The position numbers and the translations under genes were made by a program. This document shows, piece after piece, positions 1 to 8,885 of a DNA stretch of 58,049 bases; the first letter of the stretch is position 1; each line of letters opens with the position of its first letter. The DNA lies in NCBI GenBank assembly GCA_018267655.1, contig JAFDYB010000008.1, positions 1 to 58,049 of the forward strand, written 5' to 3'. The notes below the pieces were generated by a model. The model ran no database searches. It was not told the origin of the DNA and worked only from the letters and a program-made list of their open reading frames with translations. The stretch is from Bacteroidota bacterium (lineage in GTDB: Bacteria; Bacteroidota; Bacteroidia; B-17B0; Aurantibacillaceae).

Positions 1-1
1 T

Positions 2-637
2 AAAGAAATACAGAAACAATTAGGACTAAAGCGTTATGAACCAGTGTGGGCAATGGTTCATAAATTAAGGAAGGCTATGGGCAAACGAGATGACCGTTAT
101 ACTTTAGAAGGGATGATAGAAATGGATGAGGCTTACTTTACAGTTGAAGCTTCTGAAATAGAAAAGAATAAAGGCATACGAGGTAAAGGTGCAAAGGGTA
201 AAAGTAATGTAGCAATAATGGCCGAATCGACACCACTCGAAGATTTAGCATCTGGTGAGACCTCAAACCATTGCCGTTATTTTAAAGCTAAGGTATTAAG
301 CAATCATAAATCCGATGATATAGATAAAACCATACAAGAATCTATTGATAATAAAAGCATTGTATTTACAGACAAGAGCACATCGTATGTGAATATTGCT
401 GATTATGTTGAGTTACACGTGATGGAAAAATCAACAAAGAAAACAACAAAAGAAACCTTACGCTGGGTTCACATTACCATTAGCAATGCAAAAAGAAACT
501 TACTTGGTAACTATCACAAAATAAAAGGCAAATACTTACAATTGTATCTTAACGAATTTGTTTACAAACTTAATAGACGATATTTTGGTGAGCGAATCTT
601 CGAAAGGCTTGTTATTGCCAATATTACAGGATTATGA
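2..637 (+). CDS. IS1595-family (ISXO2-like) transposase, 5'-truncated by window edge
   Basis: The reading frame is already open at base 2, before the first ATG at 44, so this is the C-terminal ~211 codons of a longer gene. MDEAYF carries the first catalytic Asp and VFTDKSTSY the second. The C-terminal block with HITISNAKRNLLGNYHKIKG, then KYLQLYLNEFVYKLNRRYFG, is the typical DDE_Tnp_ISXO2 (IS1595 family) end, where SNAKR is followed by a helix ending in NRR. The family moves DNA by cut-and-paste. The product ends normally at TGA, so nothing seen here says it is dead, but the N-terminal zinc-ribbon part and left terminal repeat lie outside the window. No convincing right terminal inverted repeat was recognised in 638-813. 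Confidence 0.88.
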   Translation, partial: KEIQKQLGLKRYEPVWAMVHKLRKAMGKRDDRYTLEGMIEMDEAYFTVEASEIEKNKGIRGKGAKGKSNVAIMAESTPLEDLASGETSNHCRYFKAKVLSNHKSDDIDKTIQESIDNKSIVFTDKSTSYVNIADYVELHVMEKSTKKTTKETLRWVHITISNAKRNLLGNYHKIKGKYLQLYLNEFVYKLNRRYFGERIFERLVIANITGL

Positions 638-704
638 TAGATTGCGGATATTCAATTATTTTTTTATTGAGCATATAGGTTTGAGTTACTTTCCTTTGAG
701 AAAA

Positions 705-774
705 TAAGCCTAAAACTATAGTGATTAAAATTAGGCTTAAAAGGGTTTTCATTTTTCTGCTGTTAAATTAACAG
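705..774. other. Two hairpins between transposase and stress-protein gene
   Basis: TAAGCCTAA (705-713) pairs with TTAGGCTTA (731-739) across a 17-nt loop. CTGTTAA (760-766) pairs with TTAACAG (768-774) around one base. They lie between two convergent genes. They could be terminators or part of the right end of the insertion sequence; neither has a long clean T-tract, so the role is open. Confidence 0.4.
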
Positions 775-813
775 TATATATTACCCTTTAAATTATTTTG
801 CTAAAATTCAAGT

Positions 814-1641
814 CTATAACCCGGTGCCAAAGTGGGTTAAACTTTCGCGTTTTTGCGGCTGTATGGTCATTACCGGAATGTTGCTAATATCTACAATGCG
901 TTGAGCGTCGGTACCCCCAAAAAACTCAGATACACCCAAACTAGGTTTATTCATAATCATAATTAAATCGGCTTCAATTTTATTAGCATATTCAACTACA
1001 GTTTCGGCTATTTGTTTTGTTGGTATTGATTTATTTGTACAAGAAATACCTTTATTTTTTATAAACTGTTTTACTTGATGGCTGTATGCCAATAACTTAT
1101 TTTCATACACAGCATCGTTAGGGTCAAAAACTCCTAAAATACGAATGCTGGCTCCAAAAAATTGGGCAAATTGTACAGCAACATCTACTTTTTCGCGACT
1201 AACATTGCTTAAATCAATAGGCAACAAAATATTTTCGCAGCCATCGCGGTGCTCGTCTCCTCTAATAGTGATAATTGGGCAAGGCACTTTACGTATAAGC
1301 TTACTGGCACTTGAGCCAACAATATCTCTAAAACGCATGTGGCTCTCAAGCCCCACCATTATAAGTGATGCGTTTATTTCAGAAGCAATGCGGTCAGTTT
1401 CTTCATATATATCGCCTTTCACATTCATAAACTCTGTGGGTACGCCGCTTTCTTCTTCAGTTTGCTTTGTTAGTTTATTTAAAGCATCATAGCTTTCCTC
1501 ACCTGTTTTTGAATACACATGCAACAAAACTAATTTTGAGTGAGTATAACGAGCGAGATTATACGATTGATTGATTGCAGAAAGAGATTGTTTTGAAAAG
1601 TCAATAGGAATTAAGATAATACCGCGTTCTTTAATTTGCAT
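814..1641 (-). CDS. Universal stress protein, tandem UspA domains
   Basis: A 275-residue cytoplasmic protein with two UspA folds, roughly residues 5-126 and 133-265. The first domain begins with the strand GIILIPIDFSKQS and ends MVGLESHMRFRDIVGSSASK then CPIITI. The second begins NILLPIDLSN and ends MIMNKPSLGVSEFFGGTDAQ then IPVMTI. The G-x2-G-x9-G(S/T)-like ATP-binding loop is recognisable in domain 1 and looser in domain 2. Tandem Usp proteins are common in Bacteroidota and respond to starvation or redox stress; the exact stimulus cannot be read from sequence. It is a single-gene unit with its own promoter at 1664-1693, convergent with the transposase. Confidence 0.93.
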   Translation of the reverse strand: MQIKERGIILIPIDFSKQSLSAINQSYNLARYTHSKLVLLHVYSKTGEESYDALNKLTKQTEEESGVPTEFMNVKGDIYEETDRIASEINASLIMVGLESHMRFRDIVGSSASKLIRKVPCPIITIRGDEHRDGCENILLPIDLSNVSREKVDVAVQFAQFFGASIRILGVFDPNDAVYENKLLAYSHQVKQFIKNKGISCTNKSIPTKQIAETVVEYANKIEADLIMIMNKPSLGVSEFFGGTDAQRIVDISNIPVMTIQPQKRESLTHFGTGL

Positions 1642-1663
1642 AAATGAGCTTCTAAATAATAAG

Positions 1664-1693
1664 CAAAGTTATTAAAATAAATGAAAATACAAA
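1664..1693 (-). promoter_or_regulatory. Promoter of the universal stress protein gene
   Basis: On the minus strand TTTG (1693-1690), an 18-nt spacer and TAACTTTG (1671-1664) match the Bacteroidota -33/-7 consensus. The start codon lies about 23 nt further downstream. Confidence 0.65.
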
Positions 1694-1721
1694 GCACAAA
1701 AAATAAATTGTCGCATTTTAG

Positions 1722-1752
1722 TTGGCATATTTAGGAATTTTGATTACATTTG
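1722..1752 (+). promoter_or_regulatory. Promoter of rpsP
   Basis: TTG (1722-1724), exactly 20 nt, then TACATTTG (1745-1752). This is a textbook Bacteroidota primary sigma-factor promoter. The short AT-rich leader before the ATG at 1777 has no Shine-Dalgarno sequence, as is usual in this phylum. Confidence 0.75.
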
Positions 1753-1776
1753 CGCCTCATTTAAAAAATAATAACA

Positions 1777-2289
1777 ATGGCAGTAAAGATTAGACTACAA
1801 AGACATGGTAAAAAAGACGCAGCTTTTTATCATATCGTAGTTGCGGATGGTCGTGCACCACGTGACGGAAAATTTATTGAAAAATTAGGTGTTTATAACC
1901 CTAATACAAACCCGGCTACAATTGATTTAAATTTCAATTCAGCTGTTAAATGGCTACAAAATGGCGCTCAACCAACAGACACAGCACGTGCAATCCTTTC
2001 ATACAAAGGTGTTTTAATTAAAAAACACTTTTTAGAAGGAGCCCGCAAAGGTGCATTTTCAGAGGCTGAGGCTGAAAACAAGTTTAATAAGTGGTTACAA
2101 GAAAAAGAAAGTAAAATTAGCTCTAAAAAAGAGCGCCTAAAATCAGAAGGCAAAGCAGCATACGAAACTCGTATGAAAGTTGAAAAAACAGCTAACGATG
2201 CTAAGGCTGCAAAAATTGCTGCAAAAACAGCAGAAGCTACTGCTGCCCCTGAAACATCAGAAAATACAGCTCCCGAGAGCAATGCTTAA
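1777..2289 (+). CDS. rpsP: 30S ribosomal protein S16, with Ala/Lys-rich C-terminal extension
   Basis: Residues 1-80 are canonical S16: [20 protein letters not shown], then [20 protein letters not shown], then a stretch ending [14 protein letters not shown]16 is an assembly protein of the small subunit that binds 16S rRNA. The remaining ~90 residues are a low-complexity Lys/Ala/Glu tail ([20 protein letters not shown]), an extension common in Bacteroidota S16, which is therefore ~170-180 residues rather than ~80. The gene has its own promoter and a strong terminator (2314-2343), so it appears monocistronic. rimM, often next to rpsP, is not here. Confidence 0.97.
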   Translation: MAVKIRLQRHGKKDAAFYHIVVADGRAPRDGKFIEKLGVYNPNTNPATIDLNFNSAVKWLQNGAQPTDTARAILSYKGVLIKKHFLEGARKGAFSEAEAENKFNKWLQEKESKISSKKERLKSEGKAAYETRMKVEKTANDAKAAKIAAKTAEATAAPETSENTAPESNA

Positions 2290-2313
2290 TAAGTTTTAAA
2301 AAAAACATTTTTG

Positions 2314-2343
2314 ACCGCACAATAAATTGTGCGGTTTTTTTTT
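2314..2343 (+). terminator. Intrinsic terminator of rpsP
   Basis: ACCGCACAAT (2314-2323) and ATTGTGCGGT (2326-2335) form a perfect 10-bp inverted repeat, GC-rich in its outer half, followed by a run of about nine T. It is the clearest rho-independent terminator in the window. Confidence 0.92.
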
Positions 2344-2415
2344 ATCTTGCAATAATTTACATCTGCTCTCACTAAAATGAAAGCAAGTAAAATTTTAAGC
2401 ACTTAATCAAATTCT

Positions 2416-3267
2416 ATGTATAAATTAATTGCCGATAGCGGCTCTACCAAAACCGACTGGGTTCTACTCAAAAATGGAAATGTTATAAAAGAAATAAGTA
2501 CTATTGGCTTTAATCCCTATTTTCAAACAAAAGACCAAATTAGCCTTGAAATATTAAACAACTTAAAGCCAGAGTTAAGCGAAGTTTTAAGTCACATAAA
2601 CGAAATATACTACTACGGCGCTGGTTGCTCAACATTCGAAAATTGTGCCTTAATTGAAGATACTCTTACTAATACGTTAAATGTTCGAAAAATATTAGTG
2701 GCGCATGATTTGCTGGCTGCTGCCAGAGCACTTTGTAAAAAAGAAAAGGGCATAGCCTGCATACTTGGTACGGGCAGCAACAGTTGTTTATACAATGGCA
2801 AACATATTATTGAAAATGTACCTTCGGTAGGATATTTGTGGGGCGATCATGGTAGTGGTGCTCAAATTGGCAAATATTTTATTCGCGACTATTTTGAAAA
2901 TAAACTGCCGCAAACTATACGTAAGGCATTTGAAAAAGAGGGCTATGAACGCGAAAAAATACTAAATAATGTATATAAAAACATCATGCCAAGTAAGTAC
3001 TTAGCCGGAATAAGTAAATTTATTGCTAAATACAAAGAAAGCAATTATGTAAATGATTTATTAAAAGAATGTCTTAATTCATTTTTTGAATACCAAATTA
3101 ATCAATACGAAGCCAGTAAAAAATACACTGTTTCAACCGTAGGAAGTATTGGGTTTGTTTATGCAGATGTGTTTAAAGAGGTTGCAGAGCAACAAGGCTA
3201 CTCAGTTGGTACCGTCATAAAATCGCCAATAGAAGGTTTAGTTGAATTTCATGCTGCTAAAGGTTAA
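2416..3267 (+). CDS. BadF/BadG/BcrA/BcrD-type ATPase, N-acetylglucosamine kinase-like
   Basis: A 283-residue ASKHA-fold kinase. The phosphate-1 motif ADSGSTKTDWVLL is at residues 5-17. YYYGAGCS lies near residue 67, the adenosine/phosphate-2 loop CILGTGSNSCLYNG near 114, and GYLWGDHGSGAQIGK near 137. Members of this Bacteroidota clade are usually annotated as N-acetylglucosamine kinase, which phosphorylates amino sugars recovered from peptidoglycan or chitin. Substrate is inferred from family only. The BcrA/D name reflects shared fold; no benzoyl-CoA reductase partner genes are nearby. It follows the rpsP terminator and so should have its own promoter; only a weak TATCTTGC near 2343 is visible. 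Confidence 0.85.
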   Translation: MYKLIADSGSTKTDWVLLKNGNVIKEISTIGFNPYFQTKDQISLEILNNLKPELSEVLSHINEIYYYGAGCSTFENCALIEDTLTNTLNVRKILVAHDLLAAARALCKKEKGIACILGTGSNSCLYNGKHIIENVPSVGYLWGDHGSGAQIGKYFIRDYFENKLPQTIRKAFEKEGYEREKILNNVYKNIMPSKYLAGISKFIAKYKESNYVNDLLKECLNSFFEYQINQYEASKKYTVSTVGSIGFVYADVFKEVAEQQGYSVGTVIKSPIEGLVEFHAAKG

Positions 3268-3307
3268 CTTTAATTTAACCCAATTGTGCCTTAAGCTTTG
3301 TTATGTA

Positions 3308-5326
3308 CTAATAATGAACTAGTTGCATTAGCTTTTGAATAAAGCGTTCTTTTGGTAAAAAATTGTGCTCCAAATCTGCATTCATTGGCACAGGAGTATC
3401 TAAACTTCCTTCGCGCATTACCGGAGCATCTAAGTAATTAAAGCAATACTCGCTTATTTGAGCCGCAATTTCAGCGCCAATTCCGCCGGTTAAAGTATCT
3501 TCATGTAATACAAATACTTTACCTGTTTTTTTAACTGAATTAAAAACACATTCCATATCTAATGGCGCTAAGGTTCTTAAATCAATTAAATCAGCGCTAA
3601 TATTTGGATTGTTATTTAATATTTCTAAAGCCCAATGTACTGCTAATCCATAAGTTACAATGGTTACTTGGCTACCTTGTTTAAGTAAATTTGCTTTCCC
3701 AAATGGAATAGTATAGTAAGTATCTGGAACGTCTTCGCTCACGCTTCGGTACAAGGCTTTGTGCTCAAAAAACATAACCGGATTGGGATCTTCGAATGAA
3801 CTTAATAGTAAGCCTTTTGCATCTGCCGGAAAAGCAGGATACGCTATTTTTAAGCCGGGCGTTTTAAAAAACCATGCCTCGTTACTTTGGCTATGAAAAG
3901 GTCCTGCCGCCACACCGGCACCGGTTGGCATTCGAACCACTACATCGGCATTTTGCCCCCAACGGTAATAACTTTTAGCTAAATTATTTACAATTTGTGT
4001 TATACCCTCGCTTACAAAATCGGCAAATTGCATTTCAACCATTGCTTTGTAGCCGTTAATTGACAAGCCAAAGCCAGAACCTAAAATCGCACTTTCGCAA
4101 AGCGGAGTGTTACGTACCCTATGCTTGCCATATTTTTCAACAAATCCCTCAGTAATTTTAAATACCCCACCATATTCTGCAATATCTTGTCCCATTAAAA
4201 TAAGGTTTTGATGCTTTTGCATGGCTAAATCCAAAGCATTACTAATTGCATCTATCATACGTAAATTTTTAGTTTCAGTATTTGATGGTTTAGTATCTGA
4301 AGTAGAAAAAGGTTTAAATATTTCTGAAAGTTCTTTTTGAGCATTAGGAGGAGGGAGGGTTTCTGAAAAAGCAATTTCTAATCCTTTATCAATTTCAGCT
4401 TTAATTTCAATACGAATATTATCAATTATATCTTCGGTTAAAACGCCTTCATTAAGTAAAAATTTTTCAAAATTATGTACAGGATCCTTTCTACCCCACA
4501 AATCAAACAATTCTTTTGGAACATATTTAGTACCACTGGCCTCTTCGTGCCCACGCATACGAAATGTAACGCATTCAACAATAACAGGGCGTGGACGTTG
4601 GCGAATGTCTTCGGCTAAACTTTTTATGGTTTCAAATACTTTTAAAACATTGTTGCCGTCGATACTAATACCTTCAATACCGTAACCAATTGCTTTATCT
4701 GCAAATGACTTACACCTAAATTGTTCGCTGCTTGGAGTACTTAATCCATAGCCGTTTGCTTCAACAATAAAGATTACTGGTAAATCCCACACAGCAGCAG
4801 TATTAATGCTTTCGTGAAAATCGCCTTCACTAGCGCCGCCATCACCGGTAAAAACAACTGTTACTTTACCATTTTTACGATGTTCTTCTTTATTAATTTT
4901 ATTTGCAAGTGCTATACCATCAGCAACGCCCATTTGTGGGCCAAGATGCGAAATCATACCAATAATGTGATATTCTTGTGTGCCAAAGTGAAAACTCCTG
5001 TCACGCCCTTGCGTAAAACCTCCTGGTTTGCCTTGGAATTGAGAAAATAATCGGTTTAACGGAATTTGCCTAGTTGTAAAAATACCCAAATTACGATGCA
5101 TTGGTAAAATATACTCATCACTGTTAAGCGCAGACGCAACCCCCACCGAAATTGCTTCTTGACCAATGCCACTGAACCATTTTGCTATTTTACCTTGGCG
5201 TAGTAGTAAAAGCATTTTTTCTTCAACCATACGAGGCTTTAAAATGTTTTTATAAAGATTTAGCAAGGTGTCGTCTTTGTGTTTTCTTCGGTCAAATTTA
5301 ACGGGTGAATCGGCAGTGATTAGCAT
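3308..5326 (-). CDS. Fused alpha/beta E1 of a branched-chain (or related) 2-oxoacid dehydrogenase
   Basis: 672 residues combining both E1 chains. Residues ~20-335 are E1-alpha, with the thiamine-diphosphate motif TGDGGASEGDFHES followed by VEANGYGLSTP. Residues ~355-672 are E1-beta, with LMGQDIAEYGGVFKITEG, RMPTGAGVAAGPFHSQSNEA and a C-terminal transketolase-C part containing VFVLHEDTLTGG. The enzyme decarboxylates 2-oxo acids, most likely branched-chain ones, and passes the acyl group to the E2 lipoyl domain. The fusion is typical of Bacteroidota. E2 and E3 are not in the window. It is convergent with the kinase gene at 2416. A 6-bp GCTGTT/AACAGC hairpin (5328-5347) lies directly before the start codon. 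Confidence 0.93.
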   Translation of the reverse strand: MLITADSPVKFDRRKHKDDTLLNLYKNILKPRMVEEKMLLLLRQGKIAKWFSGIGQEAISVGVASALNSDEYILPMHRNLGIFTTRQIPLNRLFSQFQGKPGGFTQGRDRSFHFGTQEYHIIGMISHLGPQMGVADGIALANKINKEEHRKNGKVTVVFTGDGGASEGDFHESINTAAVWDLPVIFIVEANGYGLSTPSSEQFRCKSFADKAIGYGIEGISIDGNNVLKVFETIKSLAEDIRQRPRPVIVECVTFRMRGHEEASGTKYVPKELFDLWGRKDPVHNFEKFLLNEGVLTEDIIDNIRIEIKAEIDKGLEIAFSETLPPPNAQKELSEIFKPFSTSDTKPSNTETKNLRMIDAISNALDLAMQKHQNLILMGQDIAEYGGVFKITEGFVEKYGKHRVRNTPLCESAILGSGFGLSINGYKAMVEMQFADFVSEGITQIVNNLAKSYYRWGQNADVVVRMPTGAGVAAGPFHSQSNEAWFFKTPGLKIAYPAFPADAKGLLLSSFEDPNPVMFFEHKALYRSVSEDVPDTYYTIPFGKANLLKQGSQVTIVTYGLAVHWALEILNNNPNISADLIDLRTLAPLDMECVFNSVKKTGKVFVLHEDTLTGGIGAEIAAQISEYCFNYLDAPVMREGSLDTPVPMNADLEHNFLPKERFIQKLMQLVHY

Positions 5327-5796
5327 AGCTGTTTTAATTTTAACAGCATAAAATTAGGGAATCTTTTTTAAATTTGCTTAAAATTAATTGCGGGTGTGAA
5401 TTAGTTATAGCCAATTGTAGGACAATACTCCGAACATTGAAACAGCGACCAAAACTAAAATAGGAAGTAAACCATTTTGAAGAATGAGCAAAGACATACA
5501 GACCTTATTAAAATCGGGTATTATTTAAGCCGACACTCTTTGCCGACCCTATGTATTTTATTTTTTCCCCACCCGCATTTTTTTAAAACAATTTTATGCC
5601 AGCCCGCAAACGGCACATTTGGTTCTTCCAATGTACAAGTCAACGTTCAAAAAATCAAAAAAAAACAATCTTTCCAATGCTTCATGCAAGAGTAATGAAG
5701 ATAAAATAAACTTTTTTCAAAAAATAGTTGTCAGTTCAAAATATTCATTCTACTTTTGCAAGTGAATACTAACTAACAAAATTAAAAATTAGAAGT
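5327..5796. other. 470-bp gap at left edge of the efflux operon
   Basis: I see no credible gene here. A 72-codon frame at 5477-5695 has no recognisable domain, with the composition of chance translation. The stretch around 5570-5640 contains GC-richer words (CCCACCCGCA, GCCAGCCCGCAAACGGCAC) unlike the surrounding AT-rich DNA, which could be remains of a foreign junction. The last 70 bp hold the TetR promoter and operator-like repeat. Confidence 0.5.
5728..5768 (+). promoter_or_regulatory. Promoter and putative TetR operator of the efflux operon
   Basis: TTG (5728-5730), 20 nt, TACTTTTG (5751-5758) fit the -33/-7 consensus exactly. The -7 box lies between TATTCA (5742-5747) and TGAATA (5763-5768), an inverted repeat well placed for a dimeric repressor to block polymerase. 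The same GTGAATA half-site recurs as a perfect palindrome at 6416-6427. Autoregulation by the downstream TetR protein is inference. Confidence 0.65.
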
Positions 5797-6387
5797 ATGC
5801 GACAAGAATTTACAGACAGGCAGATAGAAATAATGGAAGCAGCAACAAATAGGATTTCAAAATTTGGAATTCAGAATTTGACTATTAAAACGCTTGCCGA
5901 AGATATTGGATTGTCTGAACCTGCTTTGTATCGCCATTTCAAAAGCAAAAATGAAATATTATTGAGCTTATTGGAGTATTTCAAAACCGAAATGAAAACT
6001 CGCATTCAATCTATTTCATTTAAATCAAAAGATACGCCAGGTAATAAATTAAGAGCCATCTTCAATTCTCAATTACAAACTTTTACCAATAAACCTGCTA
6101 TTGTAAGTGTTATTTTTGCTGAAAGTATTTTTCATTTTGATGAAAGCTTAAGTAACAAGGTTTCTGAAATTATGGATATGATGCAGGTGTATGTCAATGC
6201 AAACATTGAGGAAGGTCAAAAAACAGGTGCTTACAATAAATTAATTGGTTCTTCTACATTGACTACAATTATTATTGGAGGAATGAGAATGACGGTATTG
6301 AAATGGAAACTTTCTAAACATAAATCCAACTTAGTAAAAGACGGAAAAACCGTTCTGGAAGGAATTTTAAAAATGATAGAAAAATAA
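5797..6387 (+). CDS. TetR/AcrR-family transcriptional regulator
   Basis: A 196-residue protein. The N-terminal ~55 residues form the TetR helix-turn-helix: IMEAATNRISKFGIQNLTIK, then LAEDIGLSEPALYRHFKSKN, where LYRHFKSK is the recognition-helix signature. The rest is a helical ligand-binding and dimerisation domain without a recognisable subfamily. It is the first gene of a TetR-TolC-MFP-RND operon, 22 nt before the tolC-like gene, so it very likely represses the pump and itself until a ligand binds. The promoter contains inverted TATTCA/TGAATA arms around the -7 box. The ligand is unknown. Confidence 0.93.
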   Translation: MRQEFTDRQIEIMEAATNRISKFGIQNLTIKTLAEDIGLSEPALYRHFKSKNEILLSLLEYFKTEMKTRIQSISFKSKDTPGNKLRAIFNSQLQTFTNKPAIVSVIFAESIFHFDESLSNKVSEIMDMMQVYVNANIEEGQKTGAYNKLIGSSTLTTIIIGGMRMTVLKWKLSKHKSNLVKDGKTVLEGILKMIEK

Positions 6388-6409
6388 ACTAAAAAAAATT
6401 TATCTTATT

Positions 6410-7744
6410 ATGTTAGTGAATATTCACAAACCTATTTTTATTCTACTGATGATTTTCGGATGGAATACCGTTCAGGCACAGGAAGTCTGGACTTTGAAAC
6501 AATGTATTGATACCGCACAGGTTTATAACAAAACCTTGCGAATCAACAAAAATAATATCAGCATCAGTGAACAAAGAAAGAAAGAAGCTCAAGCCAATCT
6601 TATTCCGAAAGTTACAGCCAATGCGGATTATAAATATTTTATGGAATTGCCTACTCAGTTGATGCCGATGAATATTTTTAATCCAAAAATTCCTGATGGG
6701 AATTATAAGAATGTGCAATTTGGTGTTCCACACAACATAAGTGCAAATATTCAATTGGCAATGCCTTTGTATAATCAGCAAGTATATGGAGTGATCGAGA
6801 ATACAAAAATTGCCAACGAACTAACGCAACTTCAATTTCAAAAATCGGAAGAACAGGTGTTATACGACATTACTACGCTGTATTACAATGCTCAAATTCT
6901 GAAACATCAAATTGACTTTTTAGATACCAATCTGATAAATACCCAAAAACTTTTGAAGAATATGGAATTGTTGAAAGAGCAATTATTAGCGAAGGGAACA
7001 GATGTAAGTAAAGTGAAATTACAAGCCGAACAGTTGGCTACGCAAAAAGAAAATGTGTACAATAAATACATTTCCATTCTGAATGCTTTGAAACTAAATA
7101 TCGGTATTCCGTTGGAACAAAACATGACAATTAACGCTGAAATTGAACAGCAAACTTTAATAGAAAACAATACTGCTAACATTTTGGATTTGAAAATAAT
7201 TCAAACACAAAAAAAACTCTTGAACAGCGAATTAAGTACTCTAAATAAATCACGGTTTCTACCCTCGTTGAATTTGATTGCTTCGTATGGTACAACAGGC
7301 TTTGGCTACGATAAAACACCAAACGATTTTCTGAAATTCTATCCGGTAAGTTTTGCGGGATTACAGTTGGGTTATTCCTTATTTAATGGAACGGCTACTC
7401 AGAGAAAAATCAATCAAAAGAAATTAGAAATCAGTAATAACGATTTACAGACTCAACTGATTGATGATAAAAGCAAAATGGAAATTGAAAATGCAACCCG
7501 ACAAAGAAACACGGCTCAATCAACCATTACCAATACAGAAAATCAAATCATTTTGGCGAAAGATATTTATGAAAAAACAGTGTTGCAACAAAAGCAAGGA
7601 ACGGCAACGCTGACCGATGTTTTATTAGCGGATAATGTACTTCGTGAGGCACAGCAAAATTACTTGACGGCAGTTATAGATTATCTGAAAGCAGATTTGG
7701 AGATTAAAAAATTAACGGGGGCAATTAAGTCAATTAAAAATTAA
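6410..7744 (+). CDS. TolC-family outer-membrane efflux protein
   Basis: 444 residues. An N-terminal signal peptide is visible (hydrophobic IFILLMIFGW, cleavage near VQAQ). The following EVWTLKQCIDTAQVYNKTLR is the typical start of the outer-membrane-factor repeat. Long amphipathic helices follow, and a second half ends LREAQQNYLTAVIDYLKADL, the conserved helix before the C-terminus. It would form the trimeric outer-membrane channel of the tripartite pump encoded by the next genes. The first codons overlap a perfect 12-bp palindrome, GTGAATATTCAC (6416-6427), a candidate second repressor site. Confidence 0.93.
   Translation: MLVNIHKPIFILLMIFGWNTVQAQEVWTLKQCIDTAQVYNKTLRINKNNISISEQRKKEAQANLIPKVTANADYKYFMELPTQLMPMNIFNPKIPDGNYKNVQFGVPHNISANIQLAMPLYNQQVYGVIENTKIANELTQLQFQKSEEQVLYDITTLYYNAQILKHQIDFLDTNLINTQKLLKNMELLKEQLLAKGTDVSKVKLQAEQLATQKENVYNKYISILNALKLNIGIPLEQNMTINAEIEQQTLIENNTANILDLKIIQTQKKLLNSELSTLNKSRFLPSLNLIASYGTTGFGYDKTPNDFLKFYPVSFAGLQLGYSLFNGTATQRKINQKKLEISNNDLQTQLIDDKSKMEIENATRQRNTAQSTITNTENQIILAKDIYEKTVLQQKQGTATLTDVLLADNVLREAQQNYLTAVIDYLKADLEIKKLTGAIKSIKN
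6416..6427. promoter_or_regulatory. Perfect palindrome GTGAATATTCAC at the tolC start
   Basis: A 12-bp palindrome starting six bases after the first base of the tolC-like start codon. It is built from the GTGAATA half-site also present downstream of the -7 box (5762-5768) of the operon promoter. A role as a TetR operator or roadblock is inferred from this match only. Confidence 0.4.
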
Positions 7745-7770
7745 AAAATTACGAATTAAAAATTGAGATA

Positions 7771-8823
7771 ATGAAAAAGATAATTTGGATAATAATAGGA
7801 ATTGCTGTTGTAGCATTAGTAGCTTCCAAATTGATAAGCAACAAAAAAACAACCGAAAGCAAGGTATATCAGTTTGATAAAGAAAAACCGATTTCGGTTG
7901 AAGTGGATACCATTCGTTTAAAATTTTTAAGTGCAGAAAATGCTTTTACTGGCACATTTGAACCTAACAAGGAAACTAAAATTAGTGCGGAAACACAAGG
8001 GAAAATCAATAGTGTTTTAGTAGATGTGGGTAGTTATGTCAGTCAAGGACAAACGCTTATTCAGTTGGATAATTCATTGTTGAAACTACAGCTACAAACG
8101 GTTCAAGTTCAAATTGAGGGGTTGGAAGATGATGTAAAACGCTATACGATTTTAGCACAAGCAGATGCCGTGCAAGGTGTGCAATTAGAAAAAACACAGT
8201 TGGGTTTGAAGTCCACAAAAGTGCAAAAAGCAACCATTCAGGAACAAATAAACAAAACCACTATTAAAGCACCTTTTAATGGTATTGTAACAGCAAAGTT
8301 GAGTGAGGTAGGTGCATTTGCAGCACCAGGTGTTCCATTGTTGCAAATTACAGATATAGGCACTTTACGCTTTACGGTAAATGTTCCCGAAAACAATTTG
8401 GCTCAGTTTCAAAACAATCAAACCTACAAAATCAGTGCTGATGTTTTTCCTGACATTTCTCTTTCAGGAAAAATCACAATGATTGGAAGCAAAGCTAATA
8501 TGGGTAATAGTTTTCCTGTGCAATTTCAAGTAACTAATACAAAAAACTTAACCATAAAATCGGGAATGTTTGGTAAGGTAAATTTTGGAGAAAGCACACA
8601 AGAAAAAGGTATTCTCATTCCCTCTTCTGCCATTATTGAAAGTGTGGGTAAAACTCAAGTTTATGTAGTGAAAAACGGGAAAGCGGTTTTGAAAACGATA
8701 ACTATATCAAAAAATATTGGAAATAAAACCATAGTAAAAGATGGCTTAACTGAAGGAGATGTAATCGTAACAAGTGGATTTATCAACTTATTTAATCAGG
8801 CAAATGTAGAAGTGAAAAACTAA
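7771..8823 (+). CDS. RND efflux periplasmic adaptor (membrane fusion protein)
   Basis: 350 residues, anchored by one N-terminal membrane segment (IIWIIIGIAVVALVASKLI). The biotinyl-lipoyl-like half GKINSVLVDVGSYVSQGQTL appears near residue 85, an alpha-helical hairpin spans ~105-160, and the second lipoyl half TIKAPFNGIVTAKLSEVGAF is near 165. Beta-barrel and membrane-proximal domains follow, with GILIPSSAIIESVGKTQVYV. It bridges the inner-membrane pump and the outer-membrane channel. It is 26 nt downstream of the tolC-like gene and belongs to the same operon, but is separated from the pump gene by the four-helix-bundle gene. Confidence 0.93.
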   Translation: MKKIIWIIIGIAVVALVASKLISNKKTTESKVYQFDKEKPISVEVDTIRLKFLSAENAFTGTFEPNKETKISAETQGKINSVLVDVGSYVSQGQTLIQLDNSLLKLQLQTVQVQIEGLEDDVKRYTILAQADAVQGVQLEKTQLGLKSTKVQKATIQEQINKTTIKAPFNGIVTAKLSEVGAFAAPGVPLLQITDIGTLRFTVNVPENNLAQFQNNQTYKISADVFPDISLSGKITMIGSKANMGNSFPVQFQVTNTKNLTIKSGMFGKVNFGESTQEKGILIPSSAIIESVGKTQVYVVKNGKAVLKTITISKNIGNKTIVKDGLTEGDVIVTSGFINLFNQANVEVKN

Positions 8824-8840
8824 AAACTAAAAGTGAAAAA
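8823..8840 (+). repeat. 18-bp direct repeat, left copy
   Basis: AAAACTAAAAGTGAAAAA occurs here, right at the stop of the adaptor gene, and again without mismatch at 9277-9294 after the four-helix-bundle gene. Both copies lie in longer degenerate arrays of AAAACTAAAA, AGTGAAAA and AAAAGATAAAA words. Confidence 0.85.
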
Positions 8841-8885
8841 CTAAAAATTAAAAGATAGAAGTGAAAAGATAAAACCTTAAATTAA

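Noticed and set aside
3308..5326. Pyruvate dehydrogenase E1 of a local PDH operon
   Set aside because: No E2 or E3 nearby and the fused alpha-beta layout fits branched-chain-type E1; substrate left open.
5477..5695. A 72-codon frame upstream of tetR
   Set aside because: No family, no promoter of its own, and amino-acid composition of random translation.
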